A program made the position numbers and the translations under genes. A stretch of 64,000 nt of DNA from Scybalousia_A sp045221575. GTDB taxonomy: Bacteria > Bacteroidota > Bacteroidia > Bacteroidales > P3. The notes below the pieces were generated by a model. That model was not told where the DNA came from. It made no database searches and saw nothing but the letters and a program-made list of their open reading frames with translations. The stretch covers positions 1 through 64,000 of the forward strand of contig JBGUWU010000023.1 of the NCBI GenBank assembly GCA_045221575.1. Direction: 5' to 3'. Below are positions 1 to 9,228 of the stretch, in pieces; within the stretch, counting starts at the first letter, position 1, and each line of letters starts with the position of its first letter.

Positions 1-1458
1 GGCTTTAATGTTAATAACTATAATACAACAGACGCACAGTTCAACAATCTGACTTTTGGAATCAAGACAGACAACTCAGGGACAAGATTATGTGATATAG
101 AGAATGCAGAATTTACGGATAACTATTGTGGAATAAACGCAACAACAAGTAATAATCTTGTAATAACAAATAATAGTTTTAATATTAGTCCAAAGACTTT
201 TACAGTAGGCGGTATAAGTAATTTACATGTAGAAGCAGAAGCATTAGGTGCTTTTGTAGAAACATCATCACTGCCAACAATAGAAAATAATGCATTTGTA
301 GGCACAGGAAAAACGTATAGTCTTGTAGGATTACAAGTAAAGAACTTGGGGACAAATAATACAATTATCAATAACAATAGTTTTTCAGGTCTATATGCAG
401 GGACACAAGCCTTAGGCTATAATAGAGGAGTAACACAAGGCTTTATAATAAAAGGTTTGCAGTATAAATGTAATTCATTTTTAAATTGTAGTAAAGGAAT
501 ATTTGTAACAAGTTACGGAGAGAGTTTGTCAAATCTTTTTTCAGGCATACATCCTAATCAAGGCAGTTCCACACAAATAAATAATAATTTTTTTGCCTTA
601 AATAATGACAATGATATATATAATTTAGTTCCATACACATTAACATATTACTACTATAGGATTTCACCAAGAAATTGTGTGGGCATTACACTTACATCGA
701 CAACAACACCGGGAACACCTTGTGGAACGATAGGAGTTACAGAGCCAACAGATTTACTTACAAATAATACTTTAGGAGCTAATGTTCTTTCACTAATTGA
801 TGAAGAAAATAACATAGATAATGTAGGAAACAAAACAATCTTTGATACAATCAACGAATATATAGAGGACGGACAGTATAATACAGCAAAGACAAGACTT
901 CAGAATATGGAAATAACATCAGAGAATAGAAATGAGGTAGAAGATTATATTAGTTATATTAATAAGATAGAGGAGTATGGAAATAGTTATAAAATACCAG
1001 ATAATGACTTGATAGAACTTTCAACTCATACTACTCAGGTAGGAAAGAGAGCAAGTGCTATGGTTTATTTTAAAAATATCAACAGAGAATATTTACCAAG
1101 AGTTGTGAGAGAAGATGAAGAAACTTCAAGTGATTCTTCTTCAATGCAGAATAAGGTACAAGAGCAGATAATAGAAAAAGGAATAGAAATCACAGAAGAA
1201 TATATCTTAACGCCAAATCCAGCTAATAACGAAGTTGAGATAAAGACAACAAACAGAGGAAAAACAACAGAACAACACATTATCCCAGCAGAAAACACCA
1301 TAAGACAAGTAGTAATACTTGACTTACAAGGCAAAGAACTAAAAACATTTGATAACACAACAACATTTAATATCGCCTTTTTAAAGAACGGCACATATAT
1401 AGTAAAAATCAAAGACAGTGAAAATAAACTCCATTATCAAAAACTTATTAAACGATAA
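1..1458 (+). CDS. T9SS-secreted beta-helix-like protein (5' partial)
   Basis: The frame is open from the first base, so the true start lies outside the window; 485 residues are visible. The first 200 or so residues are rich in Asn, Thr and Ser with recurring short runs such as ITNNSF, IENNAF and INNNSF, the pattern of rungs in a right-handed parallel beta-helix. A charged stretch (about residues 265-390) follows. The last 85 residues form a type A T9SS C-terminal sorting domain, with the PNPANNEVEI start and the closing GTYIVKIKDSENK and LIKR motifs. By family knowledge such proteins cross the outer membrane through the PorU/PorV machinery and end up on the surface or outside the cell. The cargo function is unknown; adhesion or polysaccharide binding is possible. 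A hairpin terminator follows. Confidence 0.85.
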   Translation, partial: GFNVNNYNTTDAQFNNLTFGIKTDNSGTRLCDIENAEFTDNYCGINATTSNNLVITNNSFNISPKTFTVGGISNLHVEAEALGAFVETSSLPTIENNAFVGTGKTYSLVGLQVKNLGTNNTIINNNSFSGLYAGTQALGYNRGVTQGFIIKGLQYKCNSFLNCSKGIFVTSYGESLSNLFSGIHPNQGSSTQINNNFFALNNDNDIYNLVPYTLTYYYYRISPRNCVGITLTSTTTPGTPCGTIGVTEPTDLLTNNTLGANVLSLIDEENNIDNVGNKTIFDTINEYIEDGQYNTAKTRLQNMEITSENRNEVEDYISYINKIEEYGNSYKIPDNDLIELSTHTTQVGKRASAMVYFKNINREYLPRVVREDEETSSDSSSMQNKVQEQIIEKGIEITEEYILTPNPANNEVEIKTTNRGKTTEQHIIPAENTIRQVVILDLQGKELKTFDNTTTFNIAFLKNGTYIVKIKDSENKLHYQKLIKR

Positions 1459-1481
1459 GGGTATCTCAGAATTATTAAGAA

Positions 1482-1518
1482 AAAACGAAGAGCAATTATT
1501 TTGCTCTCCGTTTTCTTT
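1482..1518 (+). terminator. Rho-independent terminator after the T9SS cargo gene
   Basis: A 14-nt stem with one A.C mismatch (arms 1482-1495 and 1501-1514), a 5-nt loop and a following pyrimidine run. It sits 24 nt after the stop codon and also faces the end of convergent hutU. Confidence 0.7.
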
Positions 1519-1587
1519 TAATTCTCTTTTGAAATTTTCTAAGAGAAAGAATGATTAAAATATACTATGTCTAATCTACTTCTGTTA

Positions 1588-3585
1588 TTAGAACATTGAA
1601 TTGATTAGATTATCGTCTGCAAGATTTGGAAGGGTAACAGTAAGATTAGGATTCTGCTCCATTGCGCGTTTGATAGCGAACATAGCTCCTTCGTTTCTTG
1701 CCCAGCTTCTACGAGATATACCATTATTTACGTCCCAATAAAGCATAGAGGTAATATGTCTGTCAGAATCTGCTGAACCGTCAATAACCATTCCGAAACC
1801 GCCGTTGATTACTTCTCCCCAACCAACGCCACCGCCGTTGTGGATTGAAACCCAAGTAGCACCTCTGAAACTATCTCCGATAACATTTTGTACTGCCATA
1901 TCGGCACAGAAAGAAGAGCCGTCATAAATATTAGATGTCTCTCTGAAAGGAGAGTCTGTACCAGAAACATCATGATGATCTCTTCCTAATACTACAGGTG
2001 CAGATAGTTTTCCTTCTTTTACCGCCTTGTTAAATGCAAGAGCTATCTTTGTTCTTCCTTCGCAATCAGCGTAAAGTATTCTTGCTTGAGAGCCAACAAC
2101 AAGATGATTTTCTTTTGCTCCTTGTATCCATTGGATATTATCTCTCATTTGTTGTTGGATTTCTTTTGGTGAGTTCTTAGCTATCTCTTCCAAAACGTCC
2201 ATAGCAATATGGTCAGTCAAATCTAAGTCTTCAGGTTTGCCACTTGTACATACCCAACGGAAAGGACCGAAACCATAATCAAAACACATAGGTCCCATGA
2301 TGTCTTGAACGTATGAAGGATATTTAAACGTACCATCTTCTTTCATTATGTCAGCTCCTGCTCTTGAAGACTCTAATAGGAAAGCATTACCATAGTCAAA
2401 GAAATACATTCCGTTGGCAGACAATTTGTTTATCGCTGCAACGTGTCTTCTAAGAGTGGATTGTACTTCTTTTTTGAACTGTTCTGGATTCTCAGCCATC
2501 ATCTTTTGAGACTCTTCTAAAGTTAATCCTGCTGGATAGTAACCACCTGCCCAAGGGTTGTGCAATGATGTTTGGTCTGAACCTAAATCCACTTTGATAT
2601 TCTTCTCTGCTAAGTACTCCCACAAATCTACTACGTTACCATCGTAAGCAAATGAAACCACTTCCTTGTTTTCTTGAGCTTTTTTAACTCTTGCCATCAA
2701 CTCATCAAGGTTAGAATAAACCTCATCAACCCAACCTTGTTCCTTACGTTTATATGTTGCTTTTGGATTTATTTCTGCTGTGATAGAGACAACACCTGCT
2801 ATGTTACCTGCTTTTGGTTGAGCTCCACTCATACCTCCTAAACCAGCAGTAACAAATAGTTTGCCTGCTAATCCTTCTCCATTCTTTGATACTTTTCTGC
2901 CTGCATTTAACACAGTTATTGTTGTTCCATGAACAATACCTTGTGGTCCAATATACATATAAGAACCTGCTGTCATCTGTCCATATTGTGAAACACCCAT
3001 AGCGTTAAATCTCTCATAGTCATCTTGTTTAGAATAGTTAGGGATAACCATACCATTAGTAACTACAACTCTTGGAGCATCTTTATGAGAAGGATATAAT
3101 CCCATAGGGTGTCCTGAGTACATAACAAGAGTTTGCTCATCTGTCATAGTAGCAAGATATTTCATAGCAAGACGATATTGAGCCCAATTTTGGAATGCTG
3201 CACCATTGCCACCATAAACTATAAGTTCGTGAGGGTGTTGTGCTACTCTTGGGTCAAGATTGTTTTGTATCATAAGCATTATCGCTGCTGCCTGACGAGA
3301 TTTTGCAGGATAATCATCAATACTTCTTGCATACATATCATAATCTGGACGATAACGATACATATATATTCTTCCGTAAGTCTCTAATTCTTGCTTAAAC
3401 TCAGGAGCAAGAGTTGCATGCATTTCCTGAGGGAAATATCTAAGAGCGTTTCTAAGAGCCAAACGCTTTTGTTCTTTTGTTAAGATGTCCTTACGTTTTG
3501 GTGCATGGTTGATTGTTGTATCGTAAGGCTTTGCTTCAGGTATATAATTAGGGATACCCTCTAATATCTGTTGTTTAAAATCCAT
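1588..3585 (-). CDS. hutU: Urocanate hydratase
   Basis: The 665-residue protein matches urocanase along its length, at the longer size usual in Bacteroidota. It converts urocanate to 4-imidazolone-5-propionate, step two of histidine degradation, in the cytoplasm. The tightly bound NAD+ is expected at the Gly-rich motif GLGGMSGAQP (residues 248-257). The stretch from VYGGNGAAFQNW (about 123) to YSGHPMGLYPS (about 156) is typical of the family. The ATG start gives a protein beginning MDFKQQILEG. hutH and hutI are not adjacent; ftcD, a later step of the same pathway, lies 11 kb away. A TAAATTTG -7 box on this strand (3637-3644) lies about 50 nt upstream of the start. Confidence 0.95.
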   Translation of the reverse strand: MDFKQQILEGIPNYIPEAKPYDTTINHAPKRKDILTKEQKRLALRNALRYFPQEMHATLAPEFKQELETYGRIYMYRYRPDYDMYARSIDDYPAKSRQAAAIMLMIQNNLDPRVAQHPHELIVYGGNGAAFQNWAQYRLAMKYLATMTDEQTLVMYSGHPMGLYPSHKDAPRVVVTNGMVIPNYSKQDDYERFNAMGVSQYGQMTAGSYMYIGPQGIVHGTTITVLNAGRKVSKNGEGLAGKLFVTAGLGGMSGAQPKAGNIAGVVSITAEINPKATYKRKEQGWVDEVYSNLDELMARVKKAQENKEVVSFAYDGNVVDLWEYLAEKNIKVDLGSDQTSLHNPWAGGYYPAGLTLEESQKMMAENPEQFKKEVQSTLRRHVAAINKLSANGMYFFDYGNAFLLESSRAGADIMKEDGTFKYPSYVQDIMGPMCFDYGFGPFRWVCTSGKPEDLDLTDHIAMDVLEEIAKNSPKEIQQQMRDNIQWIQGAKENHLVVGSQARILYADCEGRTKIALAFNKAVKEGKLSAPVVLGRDHHDVSGTDSPFRETSNIYDGSSFCADMAVQNVIGDSFRGATWVSIHNGGGVGWGEVINGGFGMVIDGSADSDRHITSMLYWDVNNGISRRSWARNEGAMFAIKRAMEQNPNLTVTLPNLADDNLINSMF

Positions 3586-3636
3586 TGTTTTATCTTTTTT
3601 TGTTATTATTAATTCGTGTTTTTATATAAGGAGTTG

Positions 3637-3644
3637 CAAATTTA
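3637..3644 (-). promoter_or_regulatory. Candidate hutU -7 box
   Basis: On the minus strand this reads TAAATTTG, matching the Bacteroidota consensus TAnnTTTG. No good TTTG -33 partner is seen at 19-21 nt, so only the -7 half is supported. Confidence 0.4.
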
Positions 3645-3731
3645 ATACAATTTTTTGACCCTTTAAAAACTAAAAGCAAATAAATTGCAAAATAACTTTA
3701 AATTTTAGTAAACAAACCAAATCTTCGTTAA

Positions 3732-3815
3732 AAAAGAGTTGATTTTAAAAAATTAAAACCAACTCTTTATACTAAAAAGAGTTGATTCTAAAAAATTAAA
3801 ATCAACTCTTTTTTT
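3732..3815 (-). repeat. Tandem pair of near-identical hairpins downstream of the SpoIID gene
   Basis: Two successive inverted repeats, about 3732-3768 and 3777-3813, each have arms of the type AAAGAGTTGATTTT / AAAATCAACTCTTT around an A/T loop. The second continues into a T run. They follow the leftward SpoIID gene and probably terminate it. The sequence from 3798 to 3839 recurs almost unchanged at 35462-35499, so this is also a dispersed repeat. Confidence 0.7.
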
Positions 3816-3836
3816 ACGAAGTTTTGATTGATGTTT

Positions 3837-4949
3837 TTATTGTATTTCTGTTCTTTTTATTTTTACACCTTTATAGTAAAATTCTATTACTTGCCAATAT
3901 TCATAACCTTCTTCACACATCTTAGCTGCTCCTTCTTGAGATAAACCAACACCATGTCCGTAACCCTTACCTTTAAGTTTTACGCTACTACCCCATGGAA
4001 CAACAGAAAAATAAGTGCTTTTTAGGTTGAAATCTTTTCTTATCTGCACAAGACTTATTCCAAGTATCTTATCTTTTCGTCCCTCATTTTGAGAAAAGTT
4101 AAGCAGTTCAGTTTTATTTCCTTTGTCTTTGGTGTCTATGCCTTTGGCTTTAAAATAATTTAGCCAGTCTTTTTCTTTTATTTCTTTCTCCCAAGTGTAA
4201 TTAGGTTGGTTGATAGAAAAAGAATCTTTGACAGGTTGCAGATAAGATATCTCTTTACCCCACACATCTTTGGCATTCACAGTTTGACCTCCTGAGTTAG
4301 AATGGAAAAGAGTCTCTATTGGTTTTCCTAAGGTATCTAAAATAACTTCACCTGTTGTCTTTGTAGCACCTTCTATAACCTGTTCTTTATTTGCACGAGA
4401 AAAATAGACTTGGCAATTTACGCAATCACAAAGATTATATCCGTCTTTTTTATGCTTGTTTAGGTTTCTCATCATATAGGTTCTGCAACAAATAGCTTGA
4501 ACCTTAAAAAACTCAACATTATCACTTGCTCCTCCAGCCTCACTTTGAACAACGCCTGCTATGTAGTTTTCTACCTCAACGTTGTTTATTAGCATCAGGT
4601 TCTTCTTGTCCTTTGTTAAACATATCTCAAGGTTGTTGTCATATCTACGTTGTTTAAGCCCTGTTGGACTTATCTGAAAAAAACACTTCAAATCTTCGGA
4701 GACTAATTTGAAAGTATCCTTCTTAGAAATCAAAGCGTCATTGATATATAAAGCAACCTTACCATCTTGTATATTAACTTTAAGCTTATCTTGCTTTTTT
4801 AGAGTCTTATTCTCAATAGTGTAGTTTCCAAAAGAAACTCCGAAGTTAGCTTCTTTTATATTGTTTTCTGCGTAAATTCTAACCTTGACATTTTCTGCAT
4901 AAACCAAAACAGACAAACAAACAGCGAGTATAAATATTATCTTCTTCAT
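3837..4949 (-). CDS. SpoIID/LytB domain protein, exported
   Basis: 370 residues with an N-terminal signal peptide (MKKIIFILAVCLSVLVYA). The SpoIID core begins near residue 125 with VENYIAGVVQSEAGG, continues with QAICCRTYMM and FHSNSGGQTVNAKDVWG, and ends with GKGYGHGVGLSQEGA near 328-342. In sporulating firmicutes SpoIID is a lytic transglycosylase acting on denuded glycan; in non-sporulating Gram-negatives the family is exported and probably acts on peptidoglycan in the periplasm. A catalytic role here is inferred. Two Cys-bearing stretches (CDCVNC, ICC) are unusual and might form disulfides. It is divergent from pheT and has its own terminator hairpins. Confidence 0.88.
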   Translation of the reverse strand: MKKIIFILAVCLSVLVYAENVKVRIYAENNIKEANFGVSFGNYTIENKTLKKQDKLKVNIQDGKVALYINDALISKKDTFKLVSEDLKCFFQISPTGLKQRRYDNNLEICLTKDKKNLMLINNVEVENYIAGVVQSEAGGASDNVEFFKVQAICCRTYMMRNLNKHKKDGYNLCDCVNCQVYFSRANKEQVIEGATKTTGEVILDTLGKPIETLFHSNSGGQTVNAKDVWGKEISYLQPVKDSFSINQPNYTWEKEIKEKDWLNYFKAKGIDTKDKGNKTELLNFSQNEGRKDKILGISLVQIRKDFNLKSTYFSVVPWGSSVKLKGKGYGHGVGLSQEGAAKMCEEGYEYWQVIEFYYKGVKIKRTEIQ

Positions 4950-5110
4950 CTAATTATTTTTTATTTTTAATAACGCAAATAAGTTTTTCTTATTATAGAT
5001 TTAAGGATATTTCGTTGTCTTTACATAAAAATATATTTAGTAACCAACAATCAAACAATAAAACAAAGATTTTTGAGTTATATAGAGAAAAATAAATAAT
5101 TTAGTATATA

Positions 5111-7573
5111 ATGAAGATTTCTTATAATTGGTTAAGAGAATACGTGCCTACACTTCAAAGCCCTGAAGAAGTAGCGCGTTTATTGACTTTCTCTGGATTG
5201 GAAGTAGAGGATATTGAAAAAGTGGAAAGCATAAGAGGAGGCTTAGATAAATATTTCATAGGTAAAGTTTTGACTTGTGAAATGCACCCTAATTCTGACC
5301 ATCTTCATATCACTACAGTAGATGTTGGCGGAGAAAGACCTCTAAACATAGTTTGTGGAGCTCCTAATGTAGCACAGGGACAAAAAGTTGTTGTTGCGAC
5401 TATTGGTGCTAAGGTTTATGAAGGGGAAGAGTGTTTTACTATAAAGAAAAGCAAGCTTCGTGGTGCAGAAAGTGAGGGAATGATTTGTTCAGAGAAAGAA
5501 CTTCAACTTGGAAACAATCATGACGGAATACTTGTTTTGCCACAAGAGGCTAAAGAGGGGACCCCTGCAAAAGAATATTTTGATATTAAAACAGATTCTA
5601 TTTTTGAGATAGGCTTAACTGCCAATCGTTCTGACGCTACTTCTCACATAGGAGTAGGAAGAGACCTTATAGCAATACTTTCTGCTCAACTTGGAGAAGA
5701 AACTCCTTTAAATATTCCTTCTGTTTCAGAGTTTAAAGTAGATAACACAACAGAAAAACCTTCAATAATTATTGACGAAAGCTTATGCGGTAGATATGCA
5801 GGCTTAGTTATTAAAGGTGTAACGGTGAAAGAATCTCCAAATTGGTTGAAAGAACATCTTAATTCTATAGGAATACGACCAATAAACAACATTGTTGATA
5901 TTACTAACTTCGTCCTTATGGAGATAGGTCAGCCTTTGCATGCTTTTGATTGGAATAAGGTTGAAGGCAAGACAATAAACGTAAAGACAGTTGAGAAGGG
6001 AACAAAATTCGTTACCTTAGACGGAGAAGAAAGAGAACTTAATGGTAAAGAAGCGATGGTTTGCAATGCTAAAGAGCCTATGTGTATGGGAGGAATCTTT
6101 GGCGGAGAAAAGTCAGGCATTAGTTCTGAAACCAAAGAGGTGTTCCTTGAAAGTGCTTACTTTAACCCTGTTGTAATTCGTAAGGCAGCACGTTATCATG
6201 GTCTGCAAACTGATGCTTCGTTCCGTTATGAGAGAGGAGCAGACCCTAATATCTGTCTATATGCTTTAAAACGTGCAACTCTTCTTATACAACAATTAGC
6301 AGGAGGAGAAGTTTCTTCAGAGATTGTTGATGTTTATCCAAAAGAAATTCAAAGAGCAAGAATAGAATTATCTTATTCTTACTTAGATAATCTTATTGGA
6401 CAAAAAATAGAACGTCAAGAGATAAAAAATATTCTTCAACATCTAAACATTGATATTGAGAATGAAAATGAAGAAGAAGGGCTTACTGCTCTTGTTCCTA
6501 CCAATAAAGTAGATGTAACTCGTCCTTGTGATTTAGCAGAGGAAATACTTAGAATATATGGTTATGATAAGATAGGTTTTTCTACTAAAATACAAAGCAC
6601 ATTAAATTATATTCAAAAACCAGACAAAGAAAAGGTACAAGATGCTATTACTGCTTATCTTGCAGATAATGGTTTTAATGAAATAATGAATAATTCTCTA
6701 ACAAAACTATCTTACTATGAAAACAATGAAGACTTTCCTATAGAAAAAAGTGTTAAGATAGTAAATGCTCTTAGTAAAGATTTAGCACTTATGCGTCAAA
6801 CTCTTCTATATGGAGCATTAGAGGTATTGTCATACAACATAAACAGAAAAGTAACAGACATAAAAATCTTTGAGTTTGGTAACTGTTACGAAAAATCTTT
6901 AAATTGTCCAGATGATCAGCCTGTAAATAAACGTTATAAAGAAGAAAAACATCTTGCTATTCTTTCTACAGGAAAAACAGCAGAAGAATCTTGGCAAGAA
7001 AAACAAAAAGATACAGACTTTTTCTATCTAAAGAACATCGTTTTCAACGTTTTGAAACGTCTGAGAGTGGATTTAAAGAAAATAAATCTTGTACAATACG
7101 AAACAAAGTACTATTCTCAAGCTATTGCTTTGGTTAATGCAGAGAATAAAAAGCAAGTAGCAATCATAGGTTCTTTAAACAGAAAAGTATGTAAGGCTTT
7201 TGACATAAAACAAGAGGTATTCTTTGCTGATATTAATTGGAATACTCTTTTAAAGATGCTTCCAAAGAAAGGACTGAAGTATGAGAATATCTCAAAATTC
7301 CCTGAGGTAAGAAGAGACCTTGCTCTTGTTTTAGATGAGAACGTAACCTTTGCAGAGATAGAAAAACTTGCATTTGAAACAGAGAAGAAACTGCTTAAAC
7401 GTATCAACTTGTTTGATGAATACCGCGGAATGAATCTTTCTGGTAAGAAACAATATGCTATTTCATTTGTTTTACAAGACAACGAAAAGACATTGACCGA
7501 TAAACAAATAGAAAGCATAATGGATAAGTTCATCAAAACATTTGAAAACAAACTTGGTGCAAAGTTGAGGTAA
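5111..7573 (+). CDS. pheT: Phenylalanine--tRNA ligase beta subunit
   Basis: An 820-residue protein of normal length for bacterial PheT. Domain order is recognisable: N-terminal MKISYNWLREYVP, an EMAP-like tRNA-binding OB fold (about 40-155, with HPNSDHLHI), B3/B4 editing domain (about 215-385, with NNIVDITNFVLMEIGQPLHAFD and RYERGADPN), B5 (about 410-485), the catalytic-like core, and the C-terminal ferredoxin-fold anticodon-binding domain (about 728-820, with FPEVRRDLALVLDENVTF). It pairs with PheS to charge tRNA-Phe; pheS is not in the window. The stop is one base before the start of the next gene, implying translational coupling. Confidence 0.97.
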   Translation: MKISYNWLREYVPTLQSPEEVARLLTFSGLEVEDIEKVESIRGGLDKYFIGKVLTCEMHPNSDHLHITTVDVGGERPLNIVCGAPNVAQGQKVVVATIGAKVYEGEECFTIKKSKLRGAESEGMICSEKELQLGNNHDGILVLPQEAKEGTPAKEYFDIKTDSIFEIGLTANRSDATSHIGVGRDLIAILSAQLGEETPLNIPSVSEFKVDNTTEKPSIIIDESLCGRYAGLVIKGVTVKESPNWLKEHLNSIGIRPINNIVDITNFVLMEIGQPLHAFDWNKVEGKTINVKTVEKGTKFVTLDGEERELNGKEAMVCNAKEPMCMGGIFGGEKSGISSETKEVFLESAYFNPVVIRKAARYHGLQTDASFRYERGADPNICLYALKRATLLIQQLAGGEVSSEIVDVYPKEIQRARIELSYSYLDNLIGQKIERQEIKNILQHLNIDIENENEEEGLTALVPTNKVDVTRPCDLAEEILRIYGYDKIGFSTKIQSTLNYIQKPDKEKVQDAITAYLADNGFNEIMNNSLTKLSYYENNEDFPIEKSVKIVNALSKDLALMRQTLLYGALEVLSYNINRKVTDIKIFEFGNCYEKSLNCPDDQPVNKRYKEEKHLAILSTGKTAEESWQEKQKDTDFFYLKNIVFNVLKRLRVDLKKINLVQYETKYYSQAIALVNAENKKQVAIIGSLNRKVCKAFDIKQEVFFADINWNTLLKMLPKKGLKYENISKFPEVRRDLALVLDENVTFAEIEKLAFETEKKLLKRINLFDEYRGMNLSGKKQYAISFVLQDNEKTLTDKQIESIMDKFIKTFENKLGAKLR

Positions 7574-7574
7574 G

Positions 7575-8003
7575 ATGAACATTACACAAAAGTCACTTTT
7601 GCATTATGATATAAAAATACTTCTTGCTCTCTTGGAGTCTGTTAAAGGGAGCAAGAAGTTCTTTCATTTTCTTTTAGAGAATGGTTATCCTGAACTTGCA
7701 GCATGGAGTAATGTAATGAGAGGTGATGAAGAAGCTCTCAAATGGTTGTTTAATCATAACTACACTACTCTTGCTATGATGACGATAGCAATAGATGGAC
7801 ACGACAAAGCTCGCATATGGGTTTTGGAAACCAAAGATGATTTTCTGATAAACTTCACCGCAGCGTGCAGAAAAGATAAAAATGCAATGCAATGGTTAAA
7901 AGATAACGAATTGGGTGTGTTCTTAGAGATGGCAATAGAGGAACAGAAGATAATAGAGATACAAGTAAAAGACCAAATGTTCTTCTATCGTTGGAAAGGT
8001 TAA
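7575..8003 (+). CDS. Hypothetical helical-repeat protein coupled to pheT
   Basis: 142 residues with no signal peptide and no motif I recognise. The ATG follows the pheT stop by one base, so translation is probably coupled. The sequence looks alpha-helical with three ankyrin-like units of about 30 residues, each pairing a short acidic turn with a Trp-Leu helix (EEALKWLFNHNY, HDKARIWVLETKDD, KNAMQWLKDNEL). A cytoplasmic protein-binding role is possible, but function is unknown. The fixed position after pheT is the only functional hint. Confidence 0.75.
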   Translation: MNITQKSLLHYDIKILLALLESVKGSKKFFHFLLENGYPELAAWSNVMRGDEEALKWLFNHNYTTLAMMTIAIDGHDKARIWVLETKDDFLINFTAACRKDKNAMQWLKDNELGVFLEMAIEEQKIIEIQVKDQMFFYRWKG

Positions 8004-8024
8004 GATTGTAAGAAAGAAACCTTT
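7995..8024. terminator. Weak hairpin between convergent genes
   Basis: Arms AAAGGTT and AACCTTT flank the 31-nt gap between the pheT-coupled gene and the convergent flavoprotein gene. The stem is only 7 bp with a 16-nt loop, so termination is uncertain. Confidence 0.3.
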
Positions 8025-8034
8025 TAATATCCTT

Positions 8035-9228
8035 TTAATTTCTGTTTAAACTTCTTTCAAAAATATTTTTAGCAACAACAAAGGCTGTTGTCCATGCTGA
8101 TTGTAGGTTAAAGCCTCCTGTTATTCCGTCAATATTTAGCAGTTCTCCTGCAAAATAGAGATTATCTATGAACTTGCTTTGCAGAGAAAGAGTATTAAGG
8201 CTTTCAAAATCAACTCCACCACAAGTAACAAATTCTTCTTTATGAGCATATCTCTTTGTTATATTATAATTATCTGAGCAAAGAGTATTTAATAATCTGT
8301 TTATATCTTTTTTGTTTAAAGAAACTACCTTATTTTTTGCTCTATCTCCTAATGATTTTTCAAGTAAAAAATGCCATAGACTATTAGGTAAAGCAAATGG
8401 ATTTGCATTTGATACTATCTTTTGAGGCGATTGTGCAAAGGTTTCTTCTAAGACTTGTTCTGTTGTTGAATAATTATCTCCTGCCCAATTGATAAGCAGA
8501 GAATGTTTATAGTCCTTTTCATTTAAATAATTAGCAGCATAAGAAGAAAGCTTCAAAATAGCAGGCCCACTAATACCAAAGTGAGTTAATAAAACATCTC
8601 CCTGAACTTTGTATTTTGTTCCTGCAAGCAGTAGTTCTGCATTTGGTACTGATATGCCCGATAAACTTCTTAGTTTCTCATCTTCTAAAACAAAAGCAAA
8701 AAGAGAAGGTAATGGCTTTGCTATCTTATGTCCTTTATGTTCTAAATCTTTTAGTAGTTTATCGTTAGGATAACCTCCAACAGTCAAAACAACAAAATCA
8801 AAATCCTTTAATTCTTCAATGGAATCAATATTTGATTGTGTTTTTATTTTAACACCATATTTCTTAGAATAAAAAAGAAAACAATCTACTATAGTTCTTG
8901 AACTTTGACTTTTAGGAAATATTCGTCCCTTATCTTCTTCTATAAGTTTAACGCCATGCTTTTCAAACCAATCAAAAACATCTTGCCAATCAAAAACTTT
9001 AAAAAGCCTGCTTATAACATTGTATCCACGAGGATAAACATCTTTTATCCTCTTTACGTTTTCAAAACTATTGGTACAATTACATCGTCCTCCGCCTGAC
9101 AATAGAACCTTAGAAAGTACCTTATCACTTTTTTCAAATATAGTTACTTCGGCTTGAGGTAAAAACTCTTTGATATTTATTGCAGAGAAAAAACCTGCAG
9201 CACCGCCACCTACTATTGCTACTTTCAT
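8035..9228 (-). CDS. NAD(P)/FAD-dependent oxidoreductase, HI0933/BaiN family
   Basis: 397 residues. The N-terminal dinucleotide-binding motif GGGAAGFFSAIN (about 7-18) is followed by SKVLLSGGGRCNCTN (about 39-53), a signature of the HI0933-like flavoprotein family, and by a C-terminal FAD contact, GGVDFESLNTL and LYFAGELLNIDGITGGFNLQ. The redox substrate is not predictable; some relatives are ascribed to bile-acid metabolism but that specificity should not be transferred. Its ATG overlaps the stop of the upstream gene by one base (TAATG), so it is translated with the O-antigen-ligase-like gene. Confidence 0.9.
   Translation of the reverse strand: MKVAIVGGGAAGFFSAINIKEFLPQAEVTIFEKSDKVLSKVLLSGGGRCNCTNSFENVKRIKDVYPRGYNVISRLFKVFDWQDVFDWFEKHGVKLIEEDKGRIFPKSQSSRTIVDCFLFYSKKYGVKIKTQSNIDSIEELKDFDFVVLTVGGYPNDKLLKDLEHKGHKIAKPLPSLFAFVLEDEKLRSLSGISVPNAELLLAGTKYKVQGDVLLTHFGISGPAILKLSSYAANYLNEKDYKHSLLINWAGDNYSTTEQVLEETFAQSPQKIVSNANPFALPNSLWHFLLEKSLGDRAKNKVVSLNKKDINRLLNTLCSDNYNITKRYAHKEEFVTCGGVDFESLNTLSLQSKFIDNLYFAGELLNIDGITGGFNLQSAWTTAFVVAKNIFERSLNRN

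Noticed and set aside
7117..7551. 144-codon open frame opposite pheT
   Set aside because: It runs antisense inside a clearly coding pheT, shows no family motif and has codon composition expected of a mirrored gene.
7566..7571. GAGG before the pheT-coupled gene as a Shine-Dalgarno
   Set aside because: The spacing to the ATG is only about four nt and the bases encode the last residues of PheT.
7565..7578. Shared 14-nt string GTTGAGGTAAGATG at 7565 and 48304
   Set aside because: One copy is the coding end of pheT and the other lies in the folC promoter; the flanks do not match, so chance is the simplest view.
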